Shown piece by piece: positions 24,438-35,566 of a DNA stretch of 64,000 nt; the first letter of the stretch is position 1, and each line of letters opens with the position of its first letter. A program made the translations under genes and the position numbers. The notes beneath the pieces are model-generated. The model saw only the letters and a list, made by a program, of their open reading frames with translations. It was not told where the DNA came from and made no database searches. Source of the stretch: Chromohalobacter canadensis (GTDB taxonomy: Bacteria; Pseudomonadota; Gammaproteobacteria; Pseudomonadales; Halomonadaceae); NCBI RefSeq assembly GCF_034479555.1, contig NZ_CP140151.1:434001-498000 (forward strand). Direction: 5' to 3'.

Positions 24438-25256
24438 ATGAAATTTTCCCTGGCCGGATTGCGTAATGCGCTCAGTGGCACGGCCAGTGCCGGCTATATC
24501 GCCAAGGGTATGGTCTACTTCACGGTCGGTTGGCTGTCGCTGCTGACCACGATTGGACTCGGTGGCCAGCAAGCCGGTACCAGCGAGGTCATTCGCGCCA
24601 TCGCGCTATGGCCGTTCGGCACACTGTTGATCGGCTTGCTCGGTATCGGCCTGCTCGCCTATGTGCTCTGGCGGCTCGCCCAGGCTTGGTGGGACCTCGA
24701 GCACAAGGGAAACGGCTGGAAGGGTATCCTGCAGCGCCTCGGCTTCGCCATCAGCGGGCTGTTGTACATCGCCCTGGCCTGGCAATGCGCCACGCTACTG
24801 ATCCTCTCCCTGGCCAGTGGCGAAAGCAGCAGCACCTCGCAGCGTACCGCCGAGCTGCTCACTTACCCTGGCGGGCTATACGTCTTGCTGGGCATCGGAA
24901 TCGTGTTCATCTGCGTGGGGCTGCATCAGTTTTACCGCGCGTGGAAGCGGCACTATCGACGCAACTGGCATATCGAGGAAATGCCCAAGGGACCGATGCC
25001 GCTGCTCGAGGGCATCGCCCGCCTGGGCCTGGCATCGCGGGGCCTAATCTTCGTGATCATTGGCGTGTTTCTGTGCGTGGCCGCCATCGAGGTCGACCCC
25101 GACAACGCCGAGGGGCTGGGAGGCGTGCTCCAAACACTCGCCGAGCAACCCTATGGTCGCTGGCTGCTCGGGGGTGTCTCGCTGGGCCTCGTGGCCTACG
25201 GCCTGTATTGCTTCATCAACGCGGGATACCGACGCACGCGCACCCCGCGCCTGTGA
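24438..25256 (+). CDS. DUF1206 membrane protein
   Basis: The 272-residue protein shows the triplicated DUF1206 layout: three repeats, each starting near a GxxxKGMVY/SGLLYIAL/SRGLIFVII segment and holding two membrane helices, about six in all. Repeat borders lie near residues 18, 98 and 196. The family is of unknown function and sits in the inner membrane. It starts behind a short upstream region and is convergent with hupE, with only 12 bases between the two stop codons. Confidence 0.9.
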   Translation: MKFSLAGLRNALSGTASAGYIAKGMVYFTVGWLSLLTTIGLGGQQAGTSEVIRAIALWPFGTLLIGLLGIGLLAYVLWRLAQAWWDLEHKGNGWKGILQRLGFAISGLLYIALAWQCATLLILSLASGESSSTSQRTAELLTYPGGLYVLLGIGIVFICVGLHQFYRAWKRHYRRNWHIEEMPKGPMPLLEGIARLGLASRGLIFVIIGVFLCVAAIEVDPDNAEGLGGVLQTLAEQPYGRWLLGGVSLGLVAYGLYCFINAGYRRTRTPRL

Positions 25257-25268
25257 CCGAGAAAGGGC

Positions 25269-25874
25269 TTAGCCCATCAACAGCGCACCGCCGGTAGCCG
25301 CGATGGCGGCGCCGATTCCGCGTAGCCAACGGTTGTCACGACGCGACAGCCACTCGCCCAGCACACGTCCCGTCAGCGTGATGGCCACGCTGGTCGCCAC
25401 GAAGCCCAACGCGTAAAGCAGCGCGGAGGCGCCCGGCGCCAATTCGCTGCCATGCGCATGGCCATGCAGCAGGATGAACGCGAAGACCAGCAGGCCCCCC
25501 AGCGCACTCGGCAAACGCACCAGAGTGGCCAGCAATACCCCGGCCAGCAGCACGCTCGAGGCGATACCGAATTCGACCCCCATCAGCGGCACGCCCATCC
25601 AGGCCAGGCTGGCGCCCGCCAGCATGCCCAGCGCAATCAACAGCGGCATGGTACGACGTAGCGCGCCCGCCTGGCGGCAGCTCCACAGCCCGATGGCCGC
25701 CATCGCCAGCAGGTGGTCGAGCCCGGTCAAGGGATGCATCAAGCCGGCCATGAAACTGCCGGCATGCGAATGCGGCAGATGCCCCGGGTGCGCCAATGCG
25801 GGACCGGCGAACAACAAGACCAAGGGGGACAACGCCAGGATCAGATGGCGCATGTGAAGACGAGACAGGGACAT
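25269..25874 (-). CDS. hupE: HupE/UreJ-family nickel transporter-like protein
   Basis: The 201-residue protein has a signal peptide ending at ALA, a His-rich mature N-terminus (HPGHLPHSH) suited to metal binding, the family motif HPLTGLDHLLAMAAIG, and about six membrane helices with a second histidine cluster (LHGHAHG). UreJ/HupE proteins are associated with nickel uptake for urease or hydrogenase. Being the last gene of the urease operon, 38 bases after ureG, supports nickel supply for UreC. AGGAG precedes the start. Confidence 0.93.
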   Translation of the reverse strand: MSLSRLHMRHLILALSPLVLLFAGPALAHPGHLPHSHAGSFMAGLMHPLTGLDHLLAMAAIGLWSCRQAGALRRTMPLLIALGMLAGASLAWMGVPLMGVEFGIASSVLLAGVLLATLVRLPSALGGLLVFAFILLHGHAHGSELAPGASALLYALGFVATSVAITLTGRVLGEWLSRRDNRWLRGIGAAIAATGGALLMG

Positions 25875-25912
25875 GAATATTCTCCTTTACAGTCAGTGAT
25901 AACCAGCGTGTC

Positions 25913-26575
25913 TTAGGCGCTCGGCGCCGCATCCGCGCCCGCCGCCTGGCCTACATGCTGCGGACGACGCTCGGGCAGCATGCCGCGCTCGAGCATGAAG
26001 TCGACGATCGTCTCGAGCCCCACCCCGTCGTACAGATTGGCGAACACGAAGGGACGCTCACCGCGCATCTTGCGCGCATCGCGCTCCATGACCTCCAATG
26101 AGGCATGCACTTGCTCGGCGATATCGATCTTGTTGATGATCAATAGATCCGACTTGGTGATCCCCGGCCCGCCCTTACGCGGAATCTTGTCGCCAGCGGA
26201 AACATCGATGACGTAGATCGTCAGATCAGAAAGCTCGGGGCTGAACGTCGCCGACAGGTTGTCGCCACCGGATTCGACCATCACCAGCTCGAGCCCCGGA
26301 TGACGCGACTGCAGCTCGTCAATGGCCGCCAGGTTCATAGAAGCGTCCTCGCGGATCGCCGTATGCGGGCACCCTCCGGTTTCCACCCCCAAAATGCGAT
26401 CGGACTCCAAGGCGTCGTGCTTGAGCAGGAAATCGGCATCCTCGCGGGTATAGATGTCATTGGTGACCACGGCGATATCGTAATGCTCACGCAGTGCCAA
26501 GCAGAGCTGCTTGAGCAAGGCTGTCTTGCCGGACCCCACCGGGCCACCGACCCCGACGCGTAGACAATGTGTCAT
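25913..26575 (-). CDS. ureG: Urease accessory GTPase
   Basis: UreG is the SIMIBI-class GTPase that drives nickel delivery to urease together with UreD, UreE and UreF. The ATG at 26575 has GAGGAG about eight bases upstream and gives 220 residues. An earlier in-frame start (26590) is not family-like. Motifs: P-loop [17 protein letters not shown], metal-binding [16 protein letters not shown], switch [31 protein letters not shown] and the guanine-specificity NKID. It starts 11 bases after ureF. Confidence 0.98.
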   Translation of the reverse strand: MTHCLRVGVGGPVGSGKTALLKQLCLALREHYDIAVVTNDIYTREDADFLLKHDALESDRILGVETGGCPHTAIREDASMNLAAIDELQSRHPGLELVMVESGGDNLSATFSPELSDLTIYVIDVSAGDKIPRKGGPGITKSDLLIINKIDIAEQVHASLEVMERDARKMRGERPFVFANLYDGVGLETIVDFMLERGMLPERRPQHVGQAAGADAAPSA

Positions 26576-26586
26576 GTTCTTTCTCC

Positions 26587-27279
26587 TCAACTCCTGAACA
26601 ACCGTGAATACTGGGTTTCATGCAAAGCGCTGGCCAACGCCAGGCCGGGCAATGCCGGCCCCAGCTCGTCGTCGTCCAATGCCACGGCCGTCGCCACCGC
26701 GTCGGCCAGATGGGGGCGCAGCTTCTCGATAAGACGCTGTGCGCTCGTCTGCCCCAACGGCAACGCCTTGCAGGCCACCGTCAATTGGTTCTCCAGCCAC
26801 GCCCAGGCAAACCCCAGCATGGCGTCTTCACAACTCACACCACGTACGCGTGCCGCCAGGGCAAAGGCCACTACGTAACCCGGCGTGTCGGGCAGAGTCG
26901 GCGACTCGGGCACCTGATCGAGGCTTCTCAGCAAGCGCAGCAAGGTACCCCCCAGGCGTTGCTCTTCCTCGAGCAGTTCATGGGTTTCACGATTGGCCTG
27001 GAGCCAAGCGTTCCAGTGGGCCAGCGTATCGCCGTCGCCTTGCGCCCAGGCGCGGTAAGCGCGTGCCAAAACCGGCAGCTCGCAGCGGGTCAGGCCGTCG
27101 TCCAGCACCCCGGCGATCCATTCACCGAGGCTCGCTTCATCCTCTACCCAGCCAAGCTCCAGCGCACTCTCGAGCCCCTGCGACCAGGCAAAGGCGCCGA
27201 TCGGTAACGCCGGACTGACGAGTTGCAGCAACCCCGCCAGCGCCAACGGGTCGTTGCACGCTTGCCGTTCAGTGGACAT
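26587..27279 (-). CDS. ureF: Urease accessory protein UreF
   Basis: UreF forms the UreD-UreF-UreG activation complex that opens the urease active site to nickel and CO2. The ATG at 27279 starts [20 protein letters not shown] followed by the conserved [17 protein letters not shown]; 230 residues fit the family. The frame runs further upstream but that part is not family sequence. It overlaps the 3' end of ureE by 11 bases. The C-terminus [13 protein letters not shown] is also typical. Confidence 0.96.
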   Translation of the reverse strand: MSTERQACNDPLALAGLLQLVSPALPIGAFAWSQGLESALELGWVEDEASLGEWIAGVLDDGLTRCELPVLARAYRAWAQGDGDTLAHWNAWLQANRETHELLEEEQRLGGTLLRLLRSLDQVPESPTLPDTPGYVVAFALAARVRGVSCEDAMLGFAWAWLENQLTVACKALPLGQTSAQRLIEKLRPHLADAVATAVALDDDELGPALPGLALASALHETQYSRLFRS

Positions 27280-27763
27280 GTGTGTGCTCGTGGGCATGGT
27301 CATGCGTGTGGTGATGGGCCTCCCCAGCGGCATAGGCGCCGGACTCGGGATCGAACGGCGCGGTGTGGTGCTCCAATGTCGCCCCTAACCGCTCGGCCAA
27401 CGCCTCGAGCACATGGTCCGGGGGAAAGCGTACCCAGCCACCGTTGATATCGTCCCCGATAGCTAACTGAACATGACGATTGCCCAGATGATAGGCCAAT
27501 CGCGCCAAGGGTAGCCCCGAGGCGATGCGCGCAGTCACCACGGGTTCTTCGGCGGCACACAAACGCACGACCTCGCCATTTTCCGCCCGTAATCCATCGC
27601 CATCGCGCAGCACCGGCCCCCGGTCGAGAAACAGCCCCAGTTCACGGCCGGTATCGCTGACCGCCTTGAGACGCCCACGACAGCGCTGCTCGAAAGGCAG
27701 CGTCAGCGTGTCGCTCGCCTCCTCGGCGGCCACCGGTCCCAGACGTTCGATCAGTTTCAACAT
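27269..27763 (-). CDS. ureE: Urease nickel metallochaperone UreE
   Basis: UreE carries nickel to the urease activation complex. The 164-residue protein has the N-terminal peptide-binding domain, the C-terminal metal-binding domain with LGNRHVQLAI containing the conserved histidine, and a histidine-rich tail ([15 protein letters not shown]) that can store several nickel ions. It lies 62 bases downstream of ureC, a gap filled partly by a heptamer repeat at the ureC stop codon. Confidence 0.97.
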   Translation of the reverse strand: MLKLIERLGPVAAEEASDTLTLPFEQRCRGRLKAVSDTGRELGLFLDRGPVLRDGDGLRAENGEVVRLCAAEEPVVTARIASGLPLARLAYHLGNRHVQLAIGDDINGGWVRFPPDHVLEALAERLGATLEHHTAPFDPESGAYAAGEAHHHTHDHAHEHTHVH

Positions 27764-27798
27764 CGTTAAATTTCCCTCTCGGCAATGAGTCCATGGCC

Positions 27799-27825
27799 CG
27801 TAGCTCGTAGCTCGTAGCTCGTAGC

Positions 27826-27827
<2 letters not shown>
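27799..27827 (-). repeat. Heptanucleotide tandem repeat at the ureC stop codon
   Basis: On the + strand four perfect copies of CGTAGCT run from 27799 to 27826. On the coding (minus) strand the array begins inside the ureC TGA stop codon and reads GAGCTAC four times. As with purH, the repeat unit is seven bases and starts with the GA of the stop codon, though the unit sequence is different. Confidence 0.88.
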
Positions 27828-29525
<1,698 letters not shown>

Positions 29526-29529
<4 letters not shown>

Positions 29530-29858
29530 GACGTTCCTCCCGCACTGGATTGGTCGAGGCTGCCCATCACATCACCGTGAAAGCCGTAGATGTGTCGGCG
29601 CCCAGCATAGGGAATCAGCCTCACCTCCCGTGTCTGGCCAGGCTCGAAACGAATCGCCGTGCCCGCCGCCACATCGAGGCGATACCCACGCGTCTTGTCG
29701 CGGTCGAAGATCAAGGCCGGGTTGGCCTCGGCAAAATGATAATGAGAACCGACCTGCACCGGCCGGTCACCGGTATTGGCGACTTCGACACTGATTCGCT
29801 CGCGCCCCGCGCACAGCTCGATCTCGCCGTCCTGTAATTGGTATTCACCGGGAATCAT
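29526..29858 (-). CDS. ureB: Urease beta subunit
   Basis: The 110-residue subunit starts at the ATG 29858 ([20 protein letters not shown]) with AAGGAG seven bases upstream; an earlier in-frame start adds six unrelated residues. The family motif [18 protein letters not shown] and the C-terminal [17 protein letters not shown] are present. It is a separate polypeptide, not fused to ureA, as usual in proteobacteria. It begins 10 bases after ureA. Confidence 0.98.
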
Positions 29859-29868
29859 CGAGATCTCC

Positions 29869-30171
29869 TTACACAATCGGTGAGTGAACGGTCACGAGTT
29901 TTGTCCCATCAGGAAACGTCGCCTCCACCTGCACCTCATCGACCATCTCGGCCACGCCTTCCATGACGTCGCCGCGGGTCAGAATCTCGCGGCCGTAGCC
30001 CATCAACTCGGCGACGCTCTTGCCATCGCGCGCACCTTCCAGGATCTCGAAACTGATCAAGGCCACCGCCTCGGGGTAATTGAGCTTGAGGCCACGGTCA
30101 CGGCGTCGTTCGGCAAGTTGCGCGGCAGAAAACAGCAGCAGCTTGTCTTTATCTCTCGGCGTCAATTCCAT
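29869..30171 (-). CDS. ureA: Urease gamma subunit
   Basis: The 100-residue gamma subunit starts [20 protein letters not shown] and contains the conserved [21 protein letters not shown], the [20 protein letters not shown] helix and the tail [14 protein letters not shown]. It is the first structural gene of the enzyme, 42 bases after ureD; that gap contains two adjacent copies of the heptamer TTCGGGC (30195-30208). Confidence 0.98.
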   Translation of the reverse strand: MELTPRDKDKLLLFSAAQLAERRRDRGLKLNYPEAVALISFEILEGARDGKSVAELMGYGREILTRGDVMEGVAEMVDEVQVEATFPDGTKLVTVHSPIV

Positions 30172-30213
30172 ATCGGCAACTCTCTCTTCGTGAATTCGGG
30201 CTTCGGGCTGCTG

Positions 30214-31170
30214 TCAGGTCATCCAGATCCGCGGCACACTGGCCTGCCGTGACGACAGCCAAGGCCTCAGCAACTCCCATGCCTGCTGACAAATCTCCCA
30301 GGCGGCGTTGCGCTCATCGCCCAGGTAGCGGAGCAGGAGCACGTCGAGACGCTGGGTAACCGCCCAGTTCCGCGACGCCGGCAACCACTGACGCAGGGCC
30401 TCTACTGCCGCCGCAGGGTCGTCGAACCCCACTGCCCAGAGCGTCGCCTGCACCGTACTGCGGCCCTGTCCCCAATAGCCGTGGAATCGCGAGTGCATGG
30501 GGTCGAGCGGTTGGCGCTCGATCCATAGCGGACGTCCGTCGCGCGTCAACGCGAAGCGTTGCTCGACCCGCCCGCTGACGAACGGCAACTGGCTGGCGGG
30601 ACGCCCGAGCGCCAGGACTTCCCAGCCCACGCAGCGTCCATCGCCCTGCACGTCCAAGGTCGTGCTCTGTACGCCGCGCGCGCCGTCGAAACACAGGGTT
30701 TCCTGCGGTAACCATTCGAGCAGCGCGCCGGGCCGCACGGCCAGGTGCGTGTGCTGCCCCCAGCTCACGCCATGGCTATCGGCGCGGTACAACTTGGTCG
30801 CCGCCGGCGTGGTCAGCAGGGCATGCGCGCCGCTCTCGGCCTCGATGTCGATGCGCAGCTCATCGCCGCTGACCAGTCCGCCCGGCGGATGCAACAGATA
30901 CACATGGCAAGGCTCGGCATACGGGGGCTTGGAATAGGATGGCTCGTCGATCCGCCCCGACTCGGGATAGAACGGCCGTTGCACACGCAAGGGGCCGTGG
31001 TGACGCGCCCGTGTCATGCGCGTGCGTCCATCGCGCGCGCGAAAGCCCAGCGACAAGGAAGCCGCCCAGTGGCGCTGGGTGTCGAAGCGGTGCCCCGAAC
31101 CGCCGGACAACGTCTTGCCCGGTGATTCGTCGGGAGGTGGCGCGTGGCTTGGAAAAGATAAGTCCGTCAT
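30214..31170 (-). CDS. ureD: Urease accessory protein UreD
   Basis: UreD is the platform protein that binds urease and recruits UreF and UreG for nickel insertion. The 318-residue product carries SLGFRARDGRTRMTRARHHG, PLRVQRPFYPE, the family motif VYLLHPPGGLVSGDELRIDI and ALLTTPAATKLYRA. The start ATG overlaps the urtE stop codon (ATGA at 31167-31170), which couples the urea transporter genes to the urease genes. About 40 N-terminal residues look like an extension before the family core. Confidence 0.97.
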   Translation of the reverse strand: MTDLSFPSHAPPPDESPGKTLSGGSGHRFDTQRHWAASLSLGFRARDGRTRMTRARHHGPLRVQRPFYPESGRIDEPSYSKPPYAEPCHVYLLHPPGGLVSGDELRIDIEAESGAHALLTTPAATKLYRADSHGVSWGQHTHLAVRPGALLEWLPQETLCFDGARGVQSTTLDVQGDGRCVGWEVLALGRPASQLPFVSGRVEQRFALTRDGRPLWIERQPLDPMHSRFHGYWGQGRSTVQATLWAVGFDDPAAAVEALRQWLPASRNWAVTQRLDVLLLRYLGDERNAAWEICQQAWELLRPWLSSRQASVPRIWMT

Positions 31171-31877
31171 ACCGTCAGGTGCCGTTTGATCAGGTCGTCG
31201 TCGAGTTCGCCGATCTCGCCGCCGGCAACCGTCTGCCCCCGGTCCATGATCGTGAAACGGTCAGCGTACTTGCGCGCGAACGGCAGTTTTTGCTCGACCA
31301 GCAACACGGTGAGTCCATCCTCCTGGTTGAGCCGGCGAATCACTTCGCCGATTTGCGCGACGATATTGGGCTGGATGCCCTCGCCGGGTTCGTCGAGGAT
31401 CAGCAGACGCGGCTCGATCACCAGCGCCCGGCCGATGGCCAATTGTTGCTGCTGACCGCCGGACAGATCGCCGCCACGCCGGTGGCGCATTTCCCTGAGC
31501 ACCGGAAAGAGCTCGTAGATACGCTCGGGAATGCCCCGCTCCGTTCCGTCTTGTACACGCTTGCGCCGTGCCGGCAGGCCGATGCGCAGGTTTTCCTCCA
31601 CACTCAGCGTGGCAAAGATCTGACGCCCCTGGGGGACGTAGCCGATACCCAGATCGGCACGGCTCTCCGGCCGCCTCTTGAGCAGGTTCTCGTCGGCGAA
31701 ACGCACTTGACCATCGCGCACCGCCACTTCCCCCATGATGGCCTTGAGCAGTGTAGTCTTGCCCACCCCGTTGCGGCCCATGACGCAGGTGCAGCGCCCC
31801 GTCGGCACTTCCAGCGAGAGATCGCGGAGGATATGACTTTCACCGTAATACTGGTTGAGCTTGTCGACGCTGAGCAT
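31167..31877 (-). CDS. urtE: Urea ABC transporter ATP-binding protein UrtE
   Basis: One of two ATPases of the high-affinity urea transporter, related to LivF. 236 residues from ATG 31877, which overlaps the urtD stop (TGATG). Motifs: Walker A GRNGVGKTTLLKAIMG, signature LSGGQQQQLAIGRAL, Walker B LLILDEPGEGIQPNI. A GTG one codon earlier is possible. It is followed directly by ureD. Confidence 0.96.
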   Translation of the reverse strand: MLSVDKLNQYYGESHILRDLSLEVPTGRCTCVMGRNGVGKTTLLKAIMGEVAVRDGQVRFADENLLKRRPESRADLGIGYVPQGRQIFATLSVEENLRIGLPARRKRVQDGTERGIPERIYELFPVLREMRHRRGGDLSGGQQQQLAIGRALVIEPRLLILDEPGEGIQPNIVAQIGEVIRRLNQEDGLTVLLVEQKLPFARKYADRFTIMDRGQTVAGGEIGELDDDLIKRHLTV

Positions 31878-32749
31878 CACGTTCCCTCCCGCACGTCAGA
31901 CGATTCATCACCGCCCAGGTAGACTTCGATTACCCGCGGGTCGTTGGCGACCTCGTCCATGCTGCCCTCGGCGAGCACGCTGCCTTGGTGCAGCACGGTG
32001 ACGGTACGGGCGATGGAGCGCACGAATCCCATGTCGTGCTCGACCACCACCACCGACTGCTGGCCAGCCAGGCGCGTCATCAAATCCGCCGTGCGATGCA
32101 TTTCCGGCTCGGTCATGCCCGCCACGGGCTCATCGACCAACAACAGGCGCGGACGCTGCATCAGCAACATGCCGATCTCCAGCCATTGCTTCTGGCCATG
32201 CGAGAGTACGCCGGCCAGCCGGTCACGTTCGCCGCTCAGGCCGATGGTCTCCATGACCTCGTCGATACGCTCGCGCCCCTCGTGATCGAGGCGGGCCAGC
32301 AAGGTCTTCCACACGCGCCGGTCGCCGGACATCGCCAGCTCGAGGTTGGCGCTCACCGACAACGCCTCAAACACGGTGGGTTTCTGGAACTTGCGCCCGA
32401 TCCCCAGATTGGCGATTTGCGGTTCATCCATCTGTAGCAGGTTATGGCGACTGCCGAACCAGGCCTGTCCGCGATCGGGACGCGTCTTACCGGTGATGAT
32501 GTCCATCATGGTGGTCTTGCCGGCCCCGTTGGGGCCGATGATGCAGCGCAGCTCGCCGTCGTCGATGGTCAGGTTGAGATCGTCGATGGCCTTGAAGCCG
32601 TCGAAGCTCACGCTGACATCTTCGAGGTAGAGAATCGGCCCATGACGCACGTCGACGGGGGAATCCGCCGGCGCCATGAAGTCGAAAACCCGATCGGGAC
32701 GCGCGAACTCGCGCAGGCGTTGCATGCGTTGCGAATCCATCATGCTCAT
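31877..32749 (-). CDS. urtD: Urea ABC transporter ATP-binding protein UrtD
   Basis: The second ATPase, LivG-like, 290 residues from the ATG 32749, which lies in the ATGA overlap with urtC and has GGGAGGTGG upstream. The open frame continues upstream but antisense-like. Motifs: Walker A GPNGAGKTTMMDIITGKTRP, signature LSHGQKQWLEIGMLL, Walker B LLLVDEPVAGMTEPEMH. An N-terminal stretch of about 45 residues precedes the ATPase fold, as in other UrtD proteins. Confidence 0.96.
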   Translation of the reverse strand: MSMMDSQRMQRLREFARPDRVFDFMAPADSPVDVRHGPILYLEDVSVSFDGFKAIDDLNLTIDDGELRCIIGPNGAGKTTMMDIITGKTRPDRGQAWFGSRHNLLQMDEPQIANLGIGRKFQKPTVFEALSVSANLELAMSGDRRVWKTLLARLDHEGRERIDEVMETIGLSGERDRLAGVLSHGQKQWLEIGMLLMQRPRLLLVDEPVAGMTEPEMHRTADLMTRLAGQQSVVVVEHDMGFVRSIARTVTVLHQGSVLAEGSMDEVANDPRVIEVYLGGDESSDVREGT

Positions 32750-33798
32750 GTGGCCACCTCCCGACGCCGACGCAGGTGAGCCATCAGGCCCGCCACGCCC
32801 TGCGGCAGGAACATGGTGACCACCACGAACAAGCCACCCAGGAGAAATAGCCAGGCATCGGGCATCACCCCGGTCAGCACCGTCTTGAGATAATTGACGA
32901 CCAGAGCGCCGAGCAGCGCCCCGTACAGCGTGGCGCGGCCGCCCAATGCGACCCAGACCACGACCTCGATGGAGAACAGCGGCGCGAAGGTGCTCGGGTT
33001 GATGATGCCGACCTGTGGCACGTAGAGCGCCCCGGCAATGCCCGCGATCATCGCCGACAGCACGAACACCGCCAGCTTGACGTGCTCGACGCGATAGCCG
33101 ATGAAGCGCACTCGCGCCTCGGCGTCGCGGGTGGCCATGCACACCCGCCCGAGCCGTGAGCGCGTGATCGCCTTGCAGCCCCAGAACGCCAGCAACACGG
33201 CCACGCCCGAGGCCACGAACAGCGCCACGGTCATGCCTTCGCTACTCAGCGAGAAACCCAGTAATTCATCGAACCGCGTCAGCCCGGTGCTGCCGCCCAT
33301 GCCCATCTCGTTACGGTTGAAGGCCAGCATCAGCGCAAAGGTCAAAGCCTGAGTGATGATCGAGAAGTACACGCCGGTGACCCGCGAGCGAAACGCCAGC
33401 CAACCGAAGACCAGGGCCAGCAACCCAGGCGCCAGGACCACGGCAAGCGCCGCCACGGGAAAGTGGGCCATGACACCCTGCCATGACGCCAATGGGGACT
33501 CCTGGGCCGTCAGGTAGAGGCCCATGGCGTAGCCGCCCAGAGCGAAGAAGGCGCCGTGTCCCAGGCTCAGGATGCCCAGATAACCCCAGATCAGATCCAC
33601 CGCCAGTGCCAGCAGCATGTAGGTCAGGTACTTGCCCAGCAACGAGACGATGGAACCGTTCAGATGCAAGGCGTGATCCGGCGGCAAGGCATGGAGGACG
33701 ACCACCGCCAGCATGCCGACGATCAGTACGACACTGGTGATCCAGGTCGAGCGTTCATCGAGCAAGGAATTGCGTTTGAACATCGTGGCGAGACTCAT
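32746..33798 (-). CDS. urtC: Urea ABC transporter permease UrtC
   Basis: LivM-type inner-membrane permease, 350 residues from the ATG 33798, which overlaps the urtB stop (ATGA). Hydrophobic segments are numerous (about nine), with the family region LIWGYLGILSLGHGAFFALGGYAMG and the cytoplasmic loop ITRSRLGRVCMATRDAEARV that contacts the ATPases. A long upstream extension of the frame is not coding in style and was excluded. Confidence 0.95.
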   Translation of the reverse strand: MSLATMFKRNSLLDERSTWITSVVLIVGMLAVVVLHALPPDHALHLNGSIVSLLGKYLTYMLLALAVDLIWGYLGILSLGHGAFFALGGYAMGLYLTAQESPLASWQGVMAHFPVAALAVVLAPGLLALVFGWLAFRSRVTGVYFSIITQALTFALMLAFNRNEMGMGGSTGLTRFDELLGFSLSSEGMTVALFVASGVAVLLAFWGCKAITRSRLGRVCMATRDAEARVRFIGYRVEHVKLAVFVLSAMIAGIAGALYVPQVGIINPSTFAPLFSIEVVVWVALGGRATLYGALLGALVVNYLKTVLTGVMPDAWLFLLGGLFVVVTMFLPQGVAGLMAHLRRRREVAT

Positions 33799-35450
33799 GA
33801 CGTCCGCCCCTTGGGCGCGAAGAGCCCCTGCGGACGTTTCTGAATGAACAGGATGACGCCGATCAGCACGATCACCTTGGCCAGCACGGCCCCGACCCAG
33901 GGCTGCAAGACCTGATTGATCACGCCCAGCGACATGCCGGCAACCAACGTGCCCCACAGGTTGCCAACGCCGCCGAAGACCACCACCAGGAAGGAGTCGA
34001 CGATGTAACTCTGCCCCAGGTTGGGGCCGACGTTGGTGATCTGGGACAGGGCGACGCCCGCCAGCCCGGCGACGCCGGCGCCCAGGCCGAAGGTCAGCAT
34101 GTCCACCCGAGCGGCGCGCACGCCCATCGAACGTGCCATGACACGATTCTGGGTCACCGCGCGCACCTCGAGCCCCAAGCGGGTATAACGCATCAGCGCC
34201 CACAGCGCGGCGAACACCACCAGGCAGAAAATCAGCACACCCAGGCGATTGAGGGTCAATGACAAGGCCTCGTTGATCTGCCATGCGCCCTGCAGCCAAT
34301 CCGGCGAGTTCACACGCCGGTTGAGCGGTGAGAACACCGTGCGCACCAGTTGCTGCAGAATCAGACTGATACCGAAGGTCGCCAGCAGCGTCTCGAGCGG
34401 ACGCCCCTTGAGAAAGCGGATCACGCTGCGCTCGATGAGAATGCCGAACGCCCCCGCGACCAAAAAGCCGCCAGGGATCGCCAGCAACAAGGCCAGCCCC
34501 GGCTGCCCGGGCAACAGCTGCTGGATCATCCAGGTGGTGTAGGCCCCCAACATGATCAACTCGCCGTGCGCCATGTTGATCACGCCCATCACCCCGAAGG
34601 TGATCGCCAGGCCGATCGCCGCCAGCACCAGCACTGAGCCGGCGCTCAAACCGAAAAACAGCGTCTGTCCCCGCTCGTACCAGGCGCGTTTGCTCTCGAT
34701 GCTAGCCAGCGTCTCGCCGGCCTCGGCGGCAATCGGGGAATCGCTATTGGCGATTGTCGTCAGGGAATTGCGCACGCGGGTATCGAGGTTGCCTTGCAAG
34801 GCCGACAGAGCCTCGCCTTCTCCCTGCTCTACGCGATACAACGCCAGCGCGGTTTCAATCTCGGCGCGTACCGCGGGGCTCTCCTCGTTATCGAGCTGCG
34901 TGGCGACCGCATCAACGCTTTGCTCATCGACCTCACCGATCAGGCGTTTCGCGGCGTCGAGTCGCGTTGCTTCGTCGCCCTCGCCAAGCGACAGCGAGGC
35001 AATCAAGCCCTGCAGCTGCGTGCGCAGCGAATTGTTGATGCGGAAGGCATCGACACTGCGCCGGGAGCCGGTCCCGGCATCCTCGAAGGTGATGGCATCG
35101 ATGATCGGCCATTCGCGGCCGCTGTCATCGGTGATGATATAAAAGCGTTCGCCATCGCGCTCGCGCCCCAGGCGACCGTCGAGAAAGGCTTCAAGCCAGC
35201 GTGTTTTCTGTGCAGCGTCGCTGGCGGCGATTGCCTGTGCGGCCTCGGCCTTGGCATCGAAGTCGTCGGTATCCAGCGCCTGCAGCAAGGCCTGGGCGCG
35301 CTGTGGCGTCACCTCGGCCTGCACCGGCGACACGATGGCAAACCACACCAGCAGTGCAGCCATGACCGCCAGGCAACGTCGGAGAGCGGTGCCGGCTTGC
35401 GATCCGGTCACGATTTCCGGACGGACATTCGTCACGTGAGTTGGCGTCAT
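33795..35450 (-). CDS. urtB: Urea ABC transporter permease UrtB
   Basis: LivH-type permease with the long N-terminal extension peculiar to UrtB: a signal-like segment (AVMAALLVWFAIVSPVQA) followed by about 230 mainly helical periplasmic residues, then the permease core (SVLVLAAIGLAITFGVMGVI, NMAHGELIMLGAYTTWMIQ, TQNRVMARSMGV). 551 residues from ATG 35450, preceded by AAGGA. The 116-base gap to urtA holds a strong hairpin (35499-35518). Confidence 0.94.
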   Translation of the reverse strand: MTPTHVTNVRPEIVTGSQAGTALRRCLAVMAALLVWFAIVSPVQAEVTPQRAQALLQALDTDDFDAKAEAAQAIAASDAAQKTRWLEAFLDGRLGRERDGERFYIITDDSGREWPIIDAITFEDAGTGSRRSVDAFRINNSLRTQLQGLIASLSLGEGDEATRLDAAKRLIGEVDEQSVDAVATQLDNEESPAVRAEIETALALYRVEQGEGEALSALQGNLDTRVRNSLTTIANSDSPIAAEAGETLASIESKRAWYERGQTLFFGLSAGSVLVLAAIGLAITFGVMGVINMAHGELIMLGAYTTWMIQQLLPGQPGLALLLAIPGGFLVAGAFGILIERSVIRFLKGRPLETLLATFGISLILQQLVRTVFSPLNRRVNSPDWLQGAWQINEALSLTLNRLGVLIFCLVVFAALWALMRYTRLGLEVRAVTQNRVMARSMGVRAARVDMLTFGLGAGVAGLAGVALSQITNVGPNLGQSYIVDSFLVVVFGGVGNLWGTLVAGMSLGVINQVLQPWVGAVLAKVIVLIGVILFIQKRPQGLFAPKGRTS

Positions 35451-35498
35451 CGAAGGGGTCCTTCTCGCGCCGCTACAGTCGCGGCGCACGGTTCGAGA

Positions 35499-35518
35499 GC
35501 GCCCGCCGCAACGGGCGC
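35499..35518 (-). promoter_or_regulatory. Intercistronic hairpin between urtA and urtB
   Basis: GCGCCCG (35499-35505) pairs with CGGGCGC (35512-35518) across six bases. A stable stem directly after the binding-protein gene often protects its mRNA and lowers downstream expression; that role is inferred. A second smaller stem, GCCGC/GCGGC, lies at 35469-35485. Confidence 0.55.
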
Positions 35519-35566
35519 CTTGACAGGAAGGAAGCGGTGAGCGCCGCGCGCCCACCGCGAACGTTC